Origin: Linanthus parryae
Lineage: Eukaryota; Streptophyta; Magnoliopsida; Ericales; Polemoniaceae
Length of the DNA: 64,000 nt
Assembly: GCA_023055425.1 (NCBI GenBank)
Contig: JALGPY010000004.1
Coordinates: forward strand, 110,959,504 to 111,023,503
Reading direction: 5' to 3'
In this document: positions 45,601-57,719 of the stretch, piece after piece
How positions within the stretch are numbered: the first letter of the stretch is position 1
Layout: the number at the start of each line of letters is the position of its first letter
The notes under the pieces: generated by a model
The model's input: only the letters and a program-made list of their open reading frames with translations
Told to the model about the DNA's origin: nothing
Database searches by the model: none
Position numbers and translations under genes: made by a program

Positions 45601-48600
45601 GGACACGAGCATCACTATGCACAGGTTAGATGTTATCCCAGGATCTAAACAAGTAAAGAAAAGTACGAGAAGCTTCAGGCCGGAGATAAATGTAAAAATC
45701 AAGAAAGAAATTGTCAAGCTGTTGACTGCCAGGTTCATCGAGCCGAATCATCATCCCACCTGGTTGGCCAACATTGTGCCTGTGGTAAAGAAGAATGGGC
45801 AGCTTCGCATTTGTGTAGACTTCAGAGATCTCAACCGCTTCTGCCCCAAGGACGATTTTTCGTTACCCAACATCGATCTGCTCATCGATTCTACTAAGGG
45901 TCATCGGATGTTCAACTTCATGGATGGTTTCAGTGGGTACAACCAGATCAAAATGGACCCTGAAGACGCACGGAAAACCGCGTTCATCACGCCGGTAGGA
46001 GTCTTTAATTACACGGTAATGCCGTTTGGGCTCAAGAACGCGGGCGTGACTTATCAGCGAGCAATGATGTCTCTATTTCACGACATGATGCACCAGGAAG
46101 TGGAGTTCTATGTTGATGACTTGGTTGTCAAGTCCAAAGAGGAAGCGGACCATTTGGGGGACATGCGGAAGGTATTTGAAAGATGCAGAAGCTTCCAGCT
46201 AAAGATGAATCCCATGAAGTGTGCATTCGGAGTGACTTCAGGGAAGTTCTTGGGATGCGTAATACATCGCCAGGGCATAGAGCCTGACCCCGCGAAGGTA
46301 TCGGCTATCACAAGCATGACGACACCACACAATCAATGCGCTCTAATAACGTTCCTGGGGAAATTATCTTACCTACGGAGGTTCATTACAGCAATCGCAG
46401 AAATAACATTTTGCTTCAGCGTCCTCCTCAAGAAGAATGCTGTGTATAATTGGACAGAGGAACATGAGGCCGCGTACGGGAGGTTAAAGGACCTGCTGAC
46501 ATCGCCAAGGGTAATGATCGCACCGCAGCTTGGGTCGCCGCTTTTGTTGTATCTGACGTCGAAAAAAAAGTCTATAGGGGCGCTTTTGGCTCAAGAATAT
46601 AAAGGGCAAGAAAGGCCGATTTATTATATTTCTCGCATAGTGCAACCAGCTGAATCAAGGTACACAGATATCGAACGCCATTGTCTTGGCTTATTATTCA
46701 TAATAGAAAAGTTCAAACATTACTTGCCCTGACACAAAGTTGTGGTGGTTACAAAGAGCGACCCCATACGGTATCTCTTGACTCACACCTCTCCCTGCGG
46801 AAGGTTGGCAAAATGGTACATGACCATCTCACAATATGATATCACGTGTGTTCGACCACGAGCAATCAAGTCGAAATCAGTGGCGGATCTTCTGGCACAG
46901 TTCCCAGATAACAGCCATGAGCCCATGATCGAGGAGGAATTGGAAGGACCAGAGATCTATGCAGTCTAGTTACCTTACTGGACGCTTCATTTTGATGGGT
47001 CGTCAACAAGGAAAGGTGGAGGAATTGGAATCGTTTTGACTAAACCAGGTGGGGAGGTCATCCAAATGTCCACGAAACTTGATTTCCCGGTAACCAACAA
47101 TGAAGCGGAATATGAGGCTCTCATCGCAGGCCTTCGTGCGTCCAGGGAACTGGAAGTAAGCAATCTGACGGTTATGGGGGATTCTAAGTTAATCGTCAAA
47201 CAGGCTTCATGCGAGTATGAATTGAAAGAGGTAAATCTGTTACCCTACCGGACTTTGGTGCAGAAGCTGGTACAACAATTCTGCGATGTTAAGTATGAGC
47301 ACACGCCTAGAGCTGATAATCGGCATGCTGATGCTTTAGCCACTCTGGGATCTAAAGTGAGTACGGACAAGTGCCCTGCAAGAATCTCGATCGAATTCCG
47401 AATGACACCAGCGTTGACAGAGGACACACGCGAGGATGGGTACATGGATGATGAAGACTGGAGAAAACCGATATTACATGTAATCGGCGAGGGAACCAGC
47501 AAAGAAAACTGGGCATCCACTAAGGGGTACTGCATACACGACAACGCCCTATACTACAAAGGACCAGGAGGAATACTCATGCGATGCGTATCGCAGCAGG
47601 AAGGGCAAGCGTTATTGGAAAAGATTCACCAGCACACTTGCGGAGAAGGTGAGGTATCGATCTATCGGAAAGCCCAAAGATATGAGATTCATTGGCCGGA
47701 CATGTCAACGGCTGCCGCAATAATTCAAGGGAATTGTGAAAGCTGCGCATTGATCAAGGAATCTTTAACAATCACTTTGGTTGATGATGACGCGGACAGG
47801 AGAAAGCCACTCTTCGATTTTCTCACAGAAGGAATCGAGCCTGAGCAAAGAAAAGAAGCCGAGAAACTGAAAAGAAAGGCGGCTCGATCTGTGGTACAGG
47901 AAAATATACTCTGGCGAAGGGGTCATGAGGGTAATCTACTTCGATTCCTAGATAGCAAAGAAGCTCAAGAGGTGATGGATCTATCCCACCAAGTAGAGCA
48001 TCAGGGGGGCGCGAAGCTATGCAGACAGCTCCTCACAGTTGGTTATTTTTGGCCCACAATGGAGGCAGATTGCCGCACCAAATTAAAGAGATGCCAGGAA
48101 TGCCAATTTAAGGAAAACCTCATACATGCCCCTGCCGTAGACTTACACGCGTTGGGGACGCCATGGCCATTCCACACTTGGGCTCTATATTTCGTTGGCC
48201 CCATTCGACCGGCCTCACATGGGAACCAGTTTATCCTGACCGCGACCGAGTTGTTTACTAAGTGGGTGGAGGCAATACCACTCAAGACAGCTAATGCACT
48301 CGCGGTGGTCAATTTCGTTCAAGAAAACATCATATGCAGGTTTGGAATTCCCAATACGATCCTTTCGGATAATGGCACACCCTTTGTAAATCGTCAAGTG
48401 GCCGCAAAACTAGCGGAGTACAACATAAGGCAGGTCTGTTCCACTCCTTATTATCCAAAAGGAAATGGTCAAGCAGAAGCAACCAACAAGACACTGTTAA
48501 GAATTCTGAGCAAGATGGTTGCAGACGATCACAAGAAATGGGCCAATTCTTTGAACACATTATGGGCATATCGAACTTCGCCGAGGACTCCCACATGAGT

Positions 48601-49020
48601 CTCCCCGTTCCTTCTATGATATGGAGCTGAAGCTGTTGTACCGGCAGAAGTGAAAGTCAATTCTGCGAGATTGGCCTTTCATGCATTATATGACAATCAA
48701 CGTGACCACGACTTGATCTTATTGGAGGAAAAGCGAGAGCAAGCTAAGCAGGCTAACAAGAGGTATAAGGAGAGGATCGCTCGCGCATACAAAAAACAGT
48801 CCAACATCGAGATTTCGCGGTCGGGGACTTGGTATTGCGCGCTTCAGATCATTGCATGCGGGAGGCAGCCCATCCAAAGTTCGCAGCTAACTGGGAAGGA
48901 CCGTTCGAAGTTAAAGAAGTCTTTGACAGTGGTTACTGCACAATACAGAGGCTTCATGGGACTGCCACAACCCCAAGTCCGATCAATATGCGCTGGATTA
49001 AAAAGTATTATCCTTAACCT
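42684..49020 (+). pseudogene. Element B gag-pol polyprotein, broken
   Basis: ATG at 42684 (MSHEDGVSNRSPS). Gag 42684-44150 in three frames, with FPKSLGNVAYKWYRTLEAGS and a WCECHGKIMHP knuckle. Protease near 44640 (FVDGGAAVNVVSHNTLKLAG). RT 45458-46400 with RICVDFRDLNRFCPKDDF, MPFGLKNAGVTYQRAM and YVDD. First RNase H about 46440-46960. Archaeal-type RNase H 46980-47370. Integrase about 47600-48600 with LSDNGTPF and NGQAEATNKT, but WALYFVGP where the first catalytic Asp belongs. C-terminal part to about 49017. Stops or shifts near 43076, 43600, 44150, 44714, 45283, 46732, 46969 and 48598. The product would be particle proteins plus enzymes for copying and integration; this copy is dead. Confidence 0.9.
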
Positions 49021-49236
49021 CTCTCTCTCTCTTTACATACATTGGATTCAAATGTATATTGAAATGTATGTCTAGTACTCTGATAAATTCATGCGTTGTC
49101 TCCTCACATATGAGGAACTTGTAATCTTGCCTCTCCCATATGAGGGTGCTTTTAATAAGAGAATTCTCCCATACGAGAAGAATTTTATTACCTTAGTCGT
49201 CTCTTATCATTTTTACTTATCTGCTTATTTACAACA

Positions 49237-49690
49237 AAAAGCCTATCCGCCAAGATAGAAGCCATAATGTATGATCCTATGCGATCCAAAGCCTATCCGC
49301 CGAGATAGCAGCCATAATATGCGATCTCATGCGATCCAAAGCCTATCTGCCGAGATAGAAGCAATGTTAAAATGCGATATTAAGTGATCTAAAAGCTTGT
49401 ATGCCTAGATAGCAGCCATAATATGCGACCTCATGCGATCCAAAGCCTATCTGCCGAGATAGCAGCAATGTTCAAATGCGATCTTAAGTGATTTAAATGC
49501 CTATCTGCCTAGATAGCAGCCATAATGTATGATCCTATGCGATCCAAAGCCTATCTGTTGAGATAGCAGCAATGTTAAAATACGATCTTAAGTGATCTAA
49601 AAGCCTATCTGCCTAGATAGCAGCCATAATACACGATCCCATGCGATCCACAACCCATCTGCCGAGATGGAAGAAATGATCTTAATTGAT
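49237..49690 (+). repeat. Tandem array of ~50 bp units in element B (about 9 units)
   Basis: Each unit has AAAGCCTATCTGCCGAGATA then GCAGC, followed by one of two spacers (CATAATATGCGATCTCATGC type or AATGTTAAAATGCGATC type). The spacers alternate to give a ~103 bp higher-order repeat. The CTATCT...AGATAG core is self-complementary and shared with the array of element A. Confidence 0.88.
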
Positions 49691-50967
49691 CTATAAGCCT
49701 ATATTTTTAAATAACAAGCTACAGCACCAACGTCCCATGCGACGCAAAACTTATCAGCCTGAGAAAAAGAATTATTCAGGCAAATATCCGAATGCAAAAG
49801 GCGAAAGAAACATAACTTGTTTTATAGCCAACACGCATGCGATATTACAATTTGTTGTATCAAACAAGAATAGCAAACGCTAAAGTACATTTCATTAGTA
49901 GTCAAAATGACTTACAATTTATCTGTCTAGATGGCAGCTTACAAGCGGAAGTTCATACTAAGAAAATTCTTACTATAAAATGAACGGCCTACAAATGCTA
50001 ACAAAAGCTATGCGACGCTATCGTCGAGGTCCTAGATCTGAACAAGGCTCTTGACTGGTCTTCTGCCCAACAGATGTGCCAGATGAACCTCATGTCCAGG
50101 CGGATGCGGCGGTGAAGAACAAGTGGAGAACAACTCCTGGGGCAGAAAGCTTATTGTCCAAAGAGACGAGCGCCATGGCTCGTCACACCTTGTTCAAGAA
50201 CGTGGAGGCAAATAGTTCTCCTCCAGGAAAGCTAGAGGAGAAACACTCCGTTCATTAAGAGTCGGTAAAAATGTCAGTATGGAACTGCACTTCGCCGGAA
50301 GGCAGCCGGAGATACGACCTGCAAACATAATAGACGAAGAAGAATCTTCGTAAAAGCATGAGGCATTGTGTATATCTTCTTCAAAGTAATCATGAAGAAC
50401 AGTAAGATTTATGAAGAAGATCTTGCGACCTATTTCTATGGAACGAGGCACAAACTCAGATTTCACAACTTGAAATTGCCATGAATCAACAAAAGACAAG
50501 CATTGAGGCCAGCAGTCGTAAGGACTCATGGCAAGCCACATTTTGGGATGAAGAACCCAAGCAGCAAGAGGCAGGGTTTATATAGAATTTAGGGGGACTC
50601 TTCAGTTCCCTGGCTGAGTCAGCAAAGCTTGGAAAATGGTTAAGAATCAATTACTCACGTCTCAAAAGAGGTAAAATTCAATTACCCTACTAAAGGCTAT
50701 GACGATTCGGTGGCATGCCCTAATTAATGACGGAAGGTCATAATAAGGATGGGCTTCCCAAGGTAATCGTGCTTATCTAATAAATCATTGGCGCGAAAAT
50801 CAAGGCAGATACGTCACCATGTGACGTCATAAATTGATACGAATCAAGATACTAGTGCAAATCCCCAAAAGGGCAAAATGGGACATAGAGTTCCAGATAA
50901 AAAAAGGGGGGGGGGGGGAAACACTAGCATTACAATAATATTTTGTTTTAAACAAATATTTTTGTTT
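49691..50967. other. Element B interval between repeats and antisense gene
   Basis: No recognised protein. A minus-strand open frame (50541-50194) has no known family and could be the 3' end of the antisense transcript. A 13-base G run lies near 50906. Further single repeat-like units (TTATCTGTCTAGATGGCAGC) occur near 49918. Confidence 0.4.
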
Positions 50968-53900
50968 CTAAAACAAATCTTTGATCAAAGGGTCTTCTGG
51001 AGAAAACGAGAGTGATGCCTCTCTTGCTTGGTCCACTTCTCGCTTCAGCTGTTCGTACTTGGCATTCATCGCATGAAAGAGGTTGACAGCTTCTTCAGCC
51101 TTCTGCCTTTGTTCCTCTACCTTCCGCCTTTCAGATGCGAGGTTGTGGTAGCCGCGCTTCAAACTCACAGCTGCGAGAATTTTGGTAATCCTGTTGAGAA
51201 GATACCCGAAGCCTAGCTTGCCTTGAACTTTAGCTTGAAGCCCCTTGCATGTGCTGAAAAGCAGTTGTGCACTATGAGGGGAAATGGTCGCGGGAGTGGC
51301 CACAGACAGTTGCTCCAGAATCCAGATGGCTTCGGTCAAGAAAATCCTCCTGTCATACGGCTCTATCTCCAGAGATTTCACGAATGACCAGGGGTATGAG
51401 AGGCACATCTGAATCAGCCATTCCACATCGGCTTGCTTCATTCCTGACAAAGTTGATTCAAGTTTAGAGCATGAAAACTTTAAAACAAGGGTGTAGAATG
51501 CGAAAAATGGTAACATACCAGTCCCTTCAAGGATCTCACGCAAAGAGGGAATGCGCGTTGCTGGAAAAGCCGAAGCATGCCCTCGCTGCATTGGTCGTCT
51601 GTCAGCCACGAGCTCGAGCTCGAGCTCATCATAGTTGGCAGGGAGAGTGTAGGCCGCAACAGGTGCGACGACATCTCCAACTTGTGAGCTCCAAAAACTC
51701 CATGCTGGGGGAACCTCTAAAAACTCTACCTCTGTTAAAGGAATGGCAACAGTAGTAGCTGCTGCTCGACCAGGAACTTCTTCGGCTGTGAGGGGCTCTT
51801 GTGGCTAGGGAGCATTCATTTGAACACCAACATTTGCATGTGATGCTATGTCTTCCACGACCTGTTCATTTTCATGAACTTCAGCTCCAACATCATCTGT
51901 TTCCATTTCCTCAACTGCAGCATCAGTATCTTCTTCTATTAGTACGGTGTCAGCTTCGATATCATCAGAAACCTCGATGATATCTTCCAAAGGCTCTCTC
52001 GCATACTCAGTAGGTGCGACAGGCTTCTCAAAGTGAGAGCTTCGCTCTGGAGCATAAGATGTAGGGGGCTGACTCCTTTGTTCCGGCACATCCTCATCAG
52101 CATCGCCTGCGATACAAGACAGGAAAATGTTAAGGTAACTTGTGTTATATAGTGTTATGTTATTTTGATAGATCAAAGCGAGCACCTCCACACTTAGGTG
52201 GGATTGCAGAACCTTCATCATATGTTAAAGATGCGACACCATATCCTACTAGAGTATCTTCATTAAGCACATCTTAAGGTGAGCGTGACCTGGGGTGCGA
52301 AGAAACTCGTTACAATGATGATTGGATCACCAAGCTGGGTTTGCAAACATTGTTTGAATGATTACCTGAGGGTTCACCACACTTGCCTACTAGCCATCGG
52401 CGAATATAAGCTTTTGATAAGCCATGCTTTAACGCACCAATAATTACTTCTTGGTAAGTCACAGCAAGGTTAAATCTCACCTTCTTTGCCGCCTGCGATC
52501 TCCTCAAAGTCCTCTTGGGCTTGTTCCAAAGCAGTTGCATCTGCGTCATCAACATGCTGTTCTTCCAAACTTCTCCTCTTTATGAGCTCGAGCTCATCTT
52601 CCTCGAGCTTCCTCCTTCTCTCTGCGGCTTCAGCAGCCGTTCTTTCAGACTCAGCAAGGATATCTTCTTCTATGGCTTCGCTGGAAATGCCAGAGCAAGA
52701 ACCCTGGGTTTTCTTCTTTTCCTTGGCCAGGAGGCCGCTGATGATTTCTTTGCCATCACCTGCGAAAGAACAAACTGTTCAACAACTATTGCAAGAGCTA
52801 AGGTATGAAGAAGACAAGTTTGTTTGAGATACCTTCCGAATCTTCTTCTCGTATCTCACATCTTTCTTCTTCTCTTCCGCTATCGCCTCTTTCTTCTTCA
52901 TCATCTATTCCTCTCACTTCTCTCCTCTCATCCTCCTCTTCCTCTTCCTGACCAAAAGGAACAAAAGTCTCAACCGCGAGTTCTTTCTGCGCTTTGCTTG
53001 GCGACCTTTGCCTTTGTCTTTGAAGGCAAGATATTTCGCAGGAGACGGAGTTGGAGCACTCCTAGGAGGAGAGGATATTGCAATACCCTTCTGCTTTTGT
53101 CTCTTGGCTCTCGGGGCAACATCTGCTGGAGGAGATGGAGCAATCCTAGGAGGAGACGAAGCTGGAGTATTCTATCAGCGAGCTAGCAAACGCATCCATT
53201 ACCTCGCGAATCAGAGTCTCTACTTGGGGAGCCATTCTCATTGTTAAAGGAATTTCCTTGTCCTGCCTTTTCGCGGCAACGATAGAATTGATCAGCGACT
53301 TGGAGCGCTCACCAGATGCGAACCTCCTCAGATAGCACTAAAACAGAAAATGGGGAATAAGTTTCAAGGCATCAAAGGAAAGGAGTTTAACACGCACAAA
53401 GGAAATTGTTTACCTTGGAAAAATCTTCGCTGTACTTGATAATGGTGGATGGGCACAAGTGATTGTCCTCAAGAATGGTGGATGGGCACAAGTGATTGTC
53501 GAGATCCAACAAGGAATAAAAGCCATACTATGAATCATCCAAGCTGCAATAAGGACGGAATGGGAAGGCATTCCTCTTGATTGTAGGAGCTTTGCTGGGC
53601 TGAGGAGCCGACTGCGTCTCAAACCTAGCTTGCTGAGTAGTCCAGTAAGAAATCCAATTTCTGGAGAGGCGACCTTCATGACCACCTGAAGGTTGAACGA
53701 AGGGCAGGTTGCTCCGAAAGATCGTTTGACACTCGCCAGACAACAGTCGCTTGTAGCAGCCTCTTACGATCGATTTAGGTCAAATGGAAGGTGCCACTGC
53801 ATCAAAACCAAACTGGGGGAAACGCGAGTTGGATCAACGTCGACTGTGATCCTTTCATACCTGGGAGTAAGTTCAGGAACATACTCAGCAAGATCAGGGA

Positions 53901-55279
53901 GAGAACCCCTTAAACACCAGCAGAAGAATTCGCAATAGCGCTCATGATAGCGCTCATGACCTTCGAGAAGGAGTTCTTCTGAATAAGCAAGAGATTTGGT
54001 GGGATACATCTTCGGGAACCATCGCACATTCTCAATACGGGTGGCATAAGGCCTAGCTGTAAACTTGCTCCGGTCATCGCATATCAGGCTCCAGGTGCAC
54101 TTGGGAAGATTGGTTCTAAACCATCAAGCAACTCTCCCACTAGAAAGTTCAGTCTCCGCGCCTGGGACACACCATTTGTTGGGCCTAGAAGGAACAGGAG
54201 CATAGGAGGGCTATCGCTCAAAACCCACATGGTAAGGAATGCGATGTTGACATAAGTCAACACATCAAGACGACCGCGCGAGTCCTTGATCGCCACTACC
54301 AATTGGTCCAATCTGTGATATAAAGTGCCCAAGACCAGAGGCCCAAGTGCGACTCTCTGGCCGAGGGCCAACTTGACAGCAAGGGGAAGGACATGATAAA
54401 AAACCCCATCATGAGGGTGACCATCAATCAAGTACCTTGACAACCAGGCACAGAGGAAGCCACACAAGGTTAGATGGTATCCTTTCCCCTCCACATAATT
54501 CTTCGCATCTGGATTCTTGTCCAGAAGTTGCTTGGTGATACTACTATTCGCATAGTCGCGAAAGAAGTATTGCACCCATTTGTCCCAGGTGTTCTTTGCG
54601 GAAGTATCGACAAGTTGCCAGTCAGGAAGAACTTTCGCAGATGTCCAACGAGTAGAGATTTTCTTCACCTCGGACAAGCATTCCTCCATCTGCGTGTATA
54701 AAGCAAGTTCTGGATCAGTTCTCAAGGGACTCAAGGGATCCACTTCGCCAATGGGAGAAAGTTCATATAACATGTGCACATCTTCCAAAGTGGGGGCAGC
54801 CTCGAACTCAGCAAAATGGAAGGTGTGAGTCGCAGGTGAATAGCGAGAAAGAAGGTTTAGAAGCATGGACGGATCCAACTTCAGGGCAGCACCCTTCATA
54901 GCACGAACTGCAAAGTAAATTCCAGCATTGTCTAATGCGATGGCATGGTGGGTCAATACATGGTCAATCCACTCATCCATCAAGTCCAACTTTTGAACAA
55001 AGGCCTGGGTGGAAATTGCAGTATGAGGGAAAACCCATTTTCAACTCCTAACCTGACCACATCCTTGGATTCGATTAACTCTAGCATGGCTGCATTGGTA
55101 GGCGGGGTCAATGTCCGCAATTCTCCGGAGGGAGCAGGAGCCGGTAGATTCTTCACCTTAACCCTGACATGATAGAAATCTTTTCCACCCAAATAGGGGG
55201 CTTTTCTCCACAAGGTCTTGGGAAGATCAGGTATTTCTTCGGCCTCTTTAATGGGTTTGGATCCTTTTGTCTTGGTCAT
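50968..55279 (-). pseudogene. Antisense plant-mobile-domain (PMD) gene carried by element B
   Basis: Reads opposite to gag-pol, starting MTKTKGSKPIKEAEEIPDLP (ATG at 55279). The PMD core is at 54989-54084: RYSPATHTFHF and APTLEDVHMLYELSPIGE are hallmarks of this transposon-linked domain. Downstream come 54027-53764, a Pro/Ser/acid-rich middle (53750-51800) and a coiled-coil C-terminus ending DPLIKDLF (51609-50968; ERRKVEEQRQKAEEAVNLF). Short GT-AG introns can be read at 52832-52760 (73 bp), 52175-52107 (69 bp) and 51518-51444 (75 bp). Frameshifts near 54990 and 54080 and a 28-bp tandem duplication near 53450-53500 suggest decay. PMD function is unclear; antisense extra ORFs of this kind are known in Tat elements. 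Confidence 0.8.
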
Positions 55280-56004
55280 TCCTGCAGAATAGAGAGAAAA
55301 AAAGGGGGAGAAATGTACACACTTTCAGTTTGAATTTGAATTTCAGTCTAGATTCAGGAAGCAATTATGGTTTACCAAGAGAAGATGAACAGTCTGGGGT
55401 CAATTCTGGGTTTAGAAGCTCAGAATTGAAGAAGTTCTACATTCAAAAATCGCCACGATCTGGTGATTCAATCAGTGTTGGGTTTAAGAAAAGAGCCTCT
55501 TTTGCAGTTTTCAATGAATGATATATTCCAAATAGCTATGGGTTTACAGATCCAAGGCAGTTCAAAGGATATTTGAGTACATTAATGGAATTGAGCAAAG
55601 CCAACCTTGTTTTGGTGAAGCAAGTTGTAGGAGACGATTAACAAGGAAGAACTAATGGTTGATTACTTGAATCTGCTCTTGAAGGCTTCCGGGTATCATT
55701 CACTTTAGAGAGAGAAGTGATGCTCTGTAACAACTGAGGGCATAGAGTACTTATTCAAGAACAATGAGGAGTCGCGTCCTTTCAGTAGTCGAATCGCAAC
55801 CGTCACCGTCGAATCGCGCAATCACAGGACAAGCTGACGTCACGCCTAAAACCCTAAAAGAACAGACGACACAACTCTAGGGATTCTAGGTCATAATGGC
55901 ACGCACGGGGGCTGATTTTGCGTGTATTTGTATTAGTGCGTGGCAGCGACGCGTGCATTGGTTCTTGCGCATTGAAGTCTATCCGGCTATGTGCCTTCAC
56001 GCGC
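55280..56004 (-). promoter_or_regulatory. Putative promoter and leader of the antisense PMD gene
   Basis: Non-coding stretch between the PMD start codon and the polypurine tract. By position it must hold the antisense promoter if the gene is expressed from within the element. Minus strand has TTCTCTCTCTAAAGTG near 55710. No definite TATA box chosen. The comparable stretch of element A is 6391-6897. Confidence 0.4.
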
Positions 56005-56018
56005 AGAAAGGGGGCTAA
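56005..56018 (+). other. Polypurine tract of element B
   Basis: AGAAAGGGGGCTAA immediately before the 3' LTR start TGTAGATA. Confidence 0.8.
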
Positions 56019-56626
56019 TGTAGATAGTGCTTTCTACACAGACAGATCTTAGCCACGTGGCGATCATTCAGCACACCTAGCTGTTCTCCACACACACAGG
56101 ATCACCACCCGCGCTGATCCATGTGGGGGCTGCGAGACAGGGCCCTCGCATACCATCACACGGGACCTGTAGGGACTTAGTGGTTTGGAGGCTAGAGTAA
56201 GTCCTGTCGCGCGCAAGCGACAACCAAGCTCGCGCGCGACCCTTAGTAACTGCTTTGAGAGATTTATGGCACGGGCTCCATAAACTCGGTCAACCTCATA
56301 ACGGTTCTGGTATACGCGGACGACGTGCGTAACGGTTCCTATATACGCGGACGAACGTGCCGTTGTGGTTAGGCTAATTAAGTCGCCATTAATGGGCGCA
56401 TTAACCCACTGCAACTGTCACATTCTCCGTTATATATAGGATCGTTAACCCTTCCATACAAGGGTGAATCACCTGAGATACGCGGAAGCTCTGCCAAAAT
56501 TCTGTCTCTCTCTCATACAGTGCTATTGCCTTACTCTCTCCCTACACACAACTCTACTCTTCCTGTGTTCTGATCCTCTGCTCTTGGTGTATATTGAATC
56601 CTCCCTAAAGGATTCTCTCGTACACA
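56019..56626 (+). mobile_element. 3' LTR of element B (608 bp, complete)
   Basis: Starts TGTAGATAGTGC and ends TCGTACACA. Contains TATATATAGGATCG near 56430. Homologous to both LTRs of element A in the opposite orientation. LINE sequence resumes right after it. Confidence 0.88.
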
Positions 56627-57221
56627 ACTGGTATAGAGAAGCAATCTGCTGTGGGAAACTCGAAGATGCGTCGGTGATAAACACAGAAGAAAGGGGTAGA
56701 TGGAAAGCACCGCCATATGGTTGCACTAAAATCAATACTGACTCGGCCTGAATTGAGGACGGCATTGCGACGGGTTTGGGCATCTGTGTTCGAGATGACT
56801 CAGGTAATTTCAAAGCAGGCCGTTCTAGGAGAGTCCCTCGTCAACGGTCGCCGCTAGTAGCAGAGGTCGCGGCAATTGAGGAAGGCTAAATTTTGCTACT
56901 GAGCTTCATCTCCGAGACATTATAGTGGAATCTGACTGTTTGAATGCTGTGAGACTACTTCAATCAGGTTCAACTAATAGAATCTCGGTTGCTAATTTCT
57001 TATCGGAGATAAAGACCTCACTGGAAGGATGTGCGAGGATGATCAGAAACTTCAACAAAGTGGAATTCTCTTTCACAACAAGAGATGGTAACCAATTAGC
57101 ACATTCATTTTCCAGAAAGGGTGTCTATGAAGATGATATGTCGTTTTTCTCTTTTATACCTAGCTGGGCTGAAGATGTATTTCAAACCCATTTCTTGGGA
57201 TTGACTACCCATTCGCAATGA
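56627..57221 (+). pseudogene. LINE ORF2 RNase H domain (3' part)
   Basis: Continuation of the ORF2 interrupted at 42498. It reads WKAPPYGCTKINTDSA (stop after Ala), then GLGICVRDDSGNFKAG, VAEVAAIEEG, IIVESDCLNAVRLLQSG and NQLAHSFSRKG, the RVT_3-type RNase H that ends plant L1 ORF2 proteins. The first Asp (NTDS) and Glu (AAIEEG) are present. Broken by a stop near 56750 and a shift near 56890. Confidence 0.85.
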
Positions 57222-57235
57222 AATAACTTTCTCTC

Positions 57236-57245
57236 AAAAAAAAAA
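57236..57245 (+). other. LINE poly-A tail
   Basis: Ten A residues, followed at once by the right copy of the 14-bp target duplication. Confidence 0.8.
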
Positions 57246-57719
57246 GTATGATTGAAGGCTATAATGTAAGGTTAATAAAATTTAGGAAAAAAGACAATAA
57301 CTACCACTACAATGTAGATAAAACACACTTTGGTCGCATGACCTTTAAATAATTCTATTTTGCACCCTCGTAACTAACAGGCCCCGTTTATCTAGTAGTG
57401 GATGCAAGATTTGGGTCGAGTAGGGGCTTTAATTTAGAAATTATATAGTAAGTATTCTTATTCATTTTGTACATAATTTATTATTTTTAAGATAATGCCA
57501 TAATAATTTTGATAAATCTTGTAAGTCTCAAGTAGATATGTCATGGGATGTTGGAGAGAGCGATATAGTCTATCTTCTTATTATAAGAATAATCATAAAT
57601 ACAGTAATTAGATGTGTATAGTTGAGATGTCCAATTTTGAGGGAGCCAATTCTCACCAATTTGGAAAAAATACATGTGAAATAAAATGCGTAATTATGAA
57701 AATTGCAACCTTGCAGGCT

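Larger units (their letters stand above)
42499..56626 (+). mobile_element. Element B: near-complete Tat-lineage Ty3/gypsy retrotransposon
   Basis: Order on the plus strand: 5' LTR remnant, primer binding site, gag, protease, RT, RNase H, second RNase H, integrase, tandem repeats, antisense PMD gene, polypurine tract, 3' LTR. The second RNase H (HFDGSSTRKGGGIGIV), which follows the RT-linked one, and the antisense extra gene both point to the Tat branch. The first ~460 bp of the 5' LTR and some LINE sequence are deleted, so no target duplication is visible. The coding region has at least six frame breaks. Confidence 0.85.
35345..57259 (+). mobile_element. L1-type LINE with 14-bp target duplication, split by two LTR elements
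   Basis: GTATGATCGAAGGC at 35345-35358 and GTATGATTGAAGGC at 57246-57259 (one mismatch) flank the composite. The right copy directly follows a poly-A run (57236-57245), as expected for target-primed reverse transcription. Order: 5' UTR (35359-35473, continuing at 37610), solo LTR (35474-37604), ORF1, ORF2 endonuclease/RT/zinc finger to 42498, Tat element B (42499-56626), then RNase H and tail to 57245. Without the insertions the LINE would be about 5.6 kb. Several stops and frameshifts make it inactive. Confidence 0.85.

Noticed and set aside
52486..53247. Plus-strand Ser/Leu-rich open frames
   Set aside because: Antisense shadows of the acidic Glu/Asp-rich part of the PMD gene.
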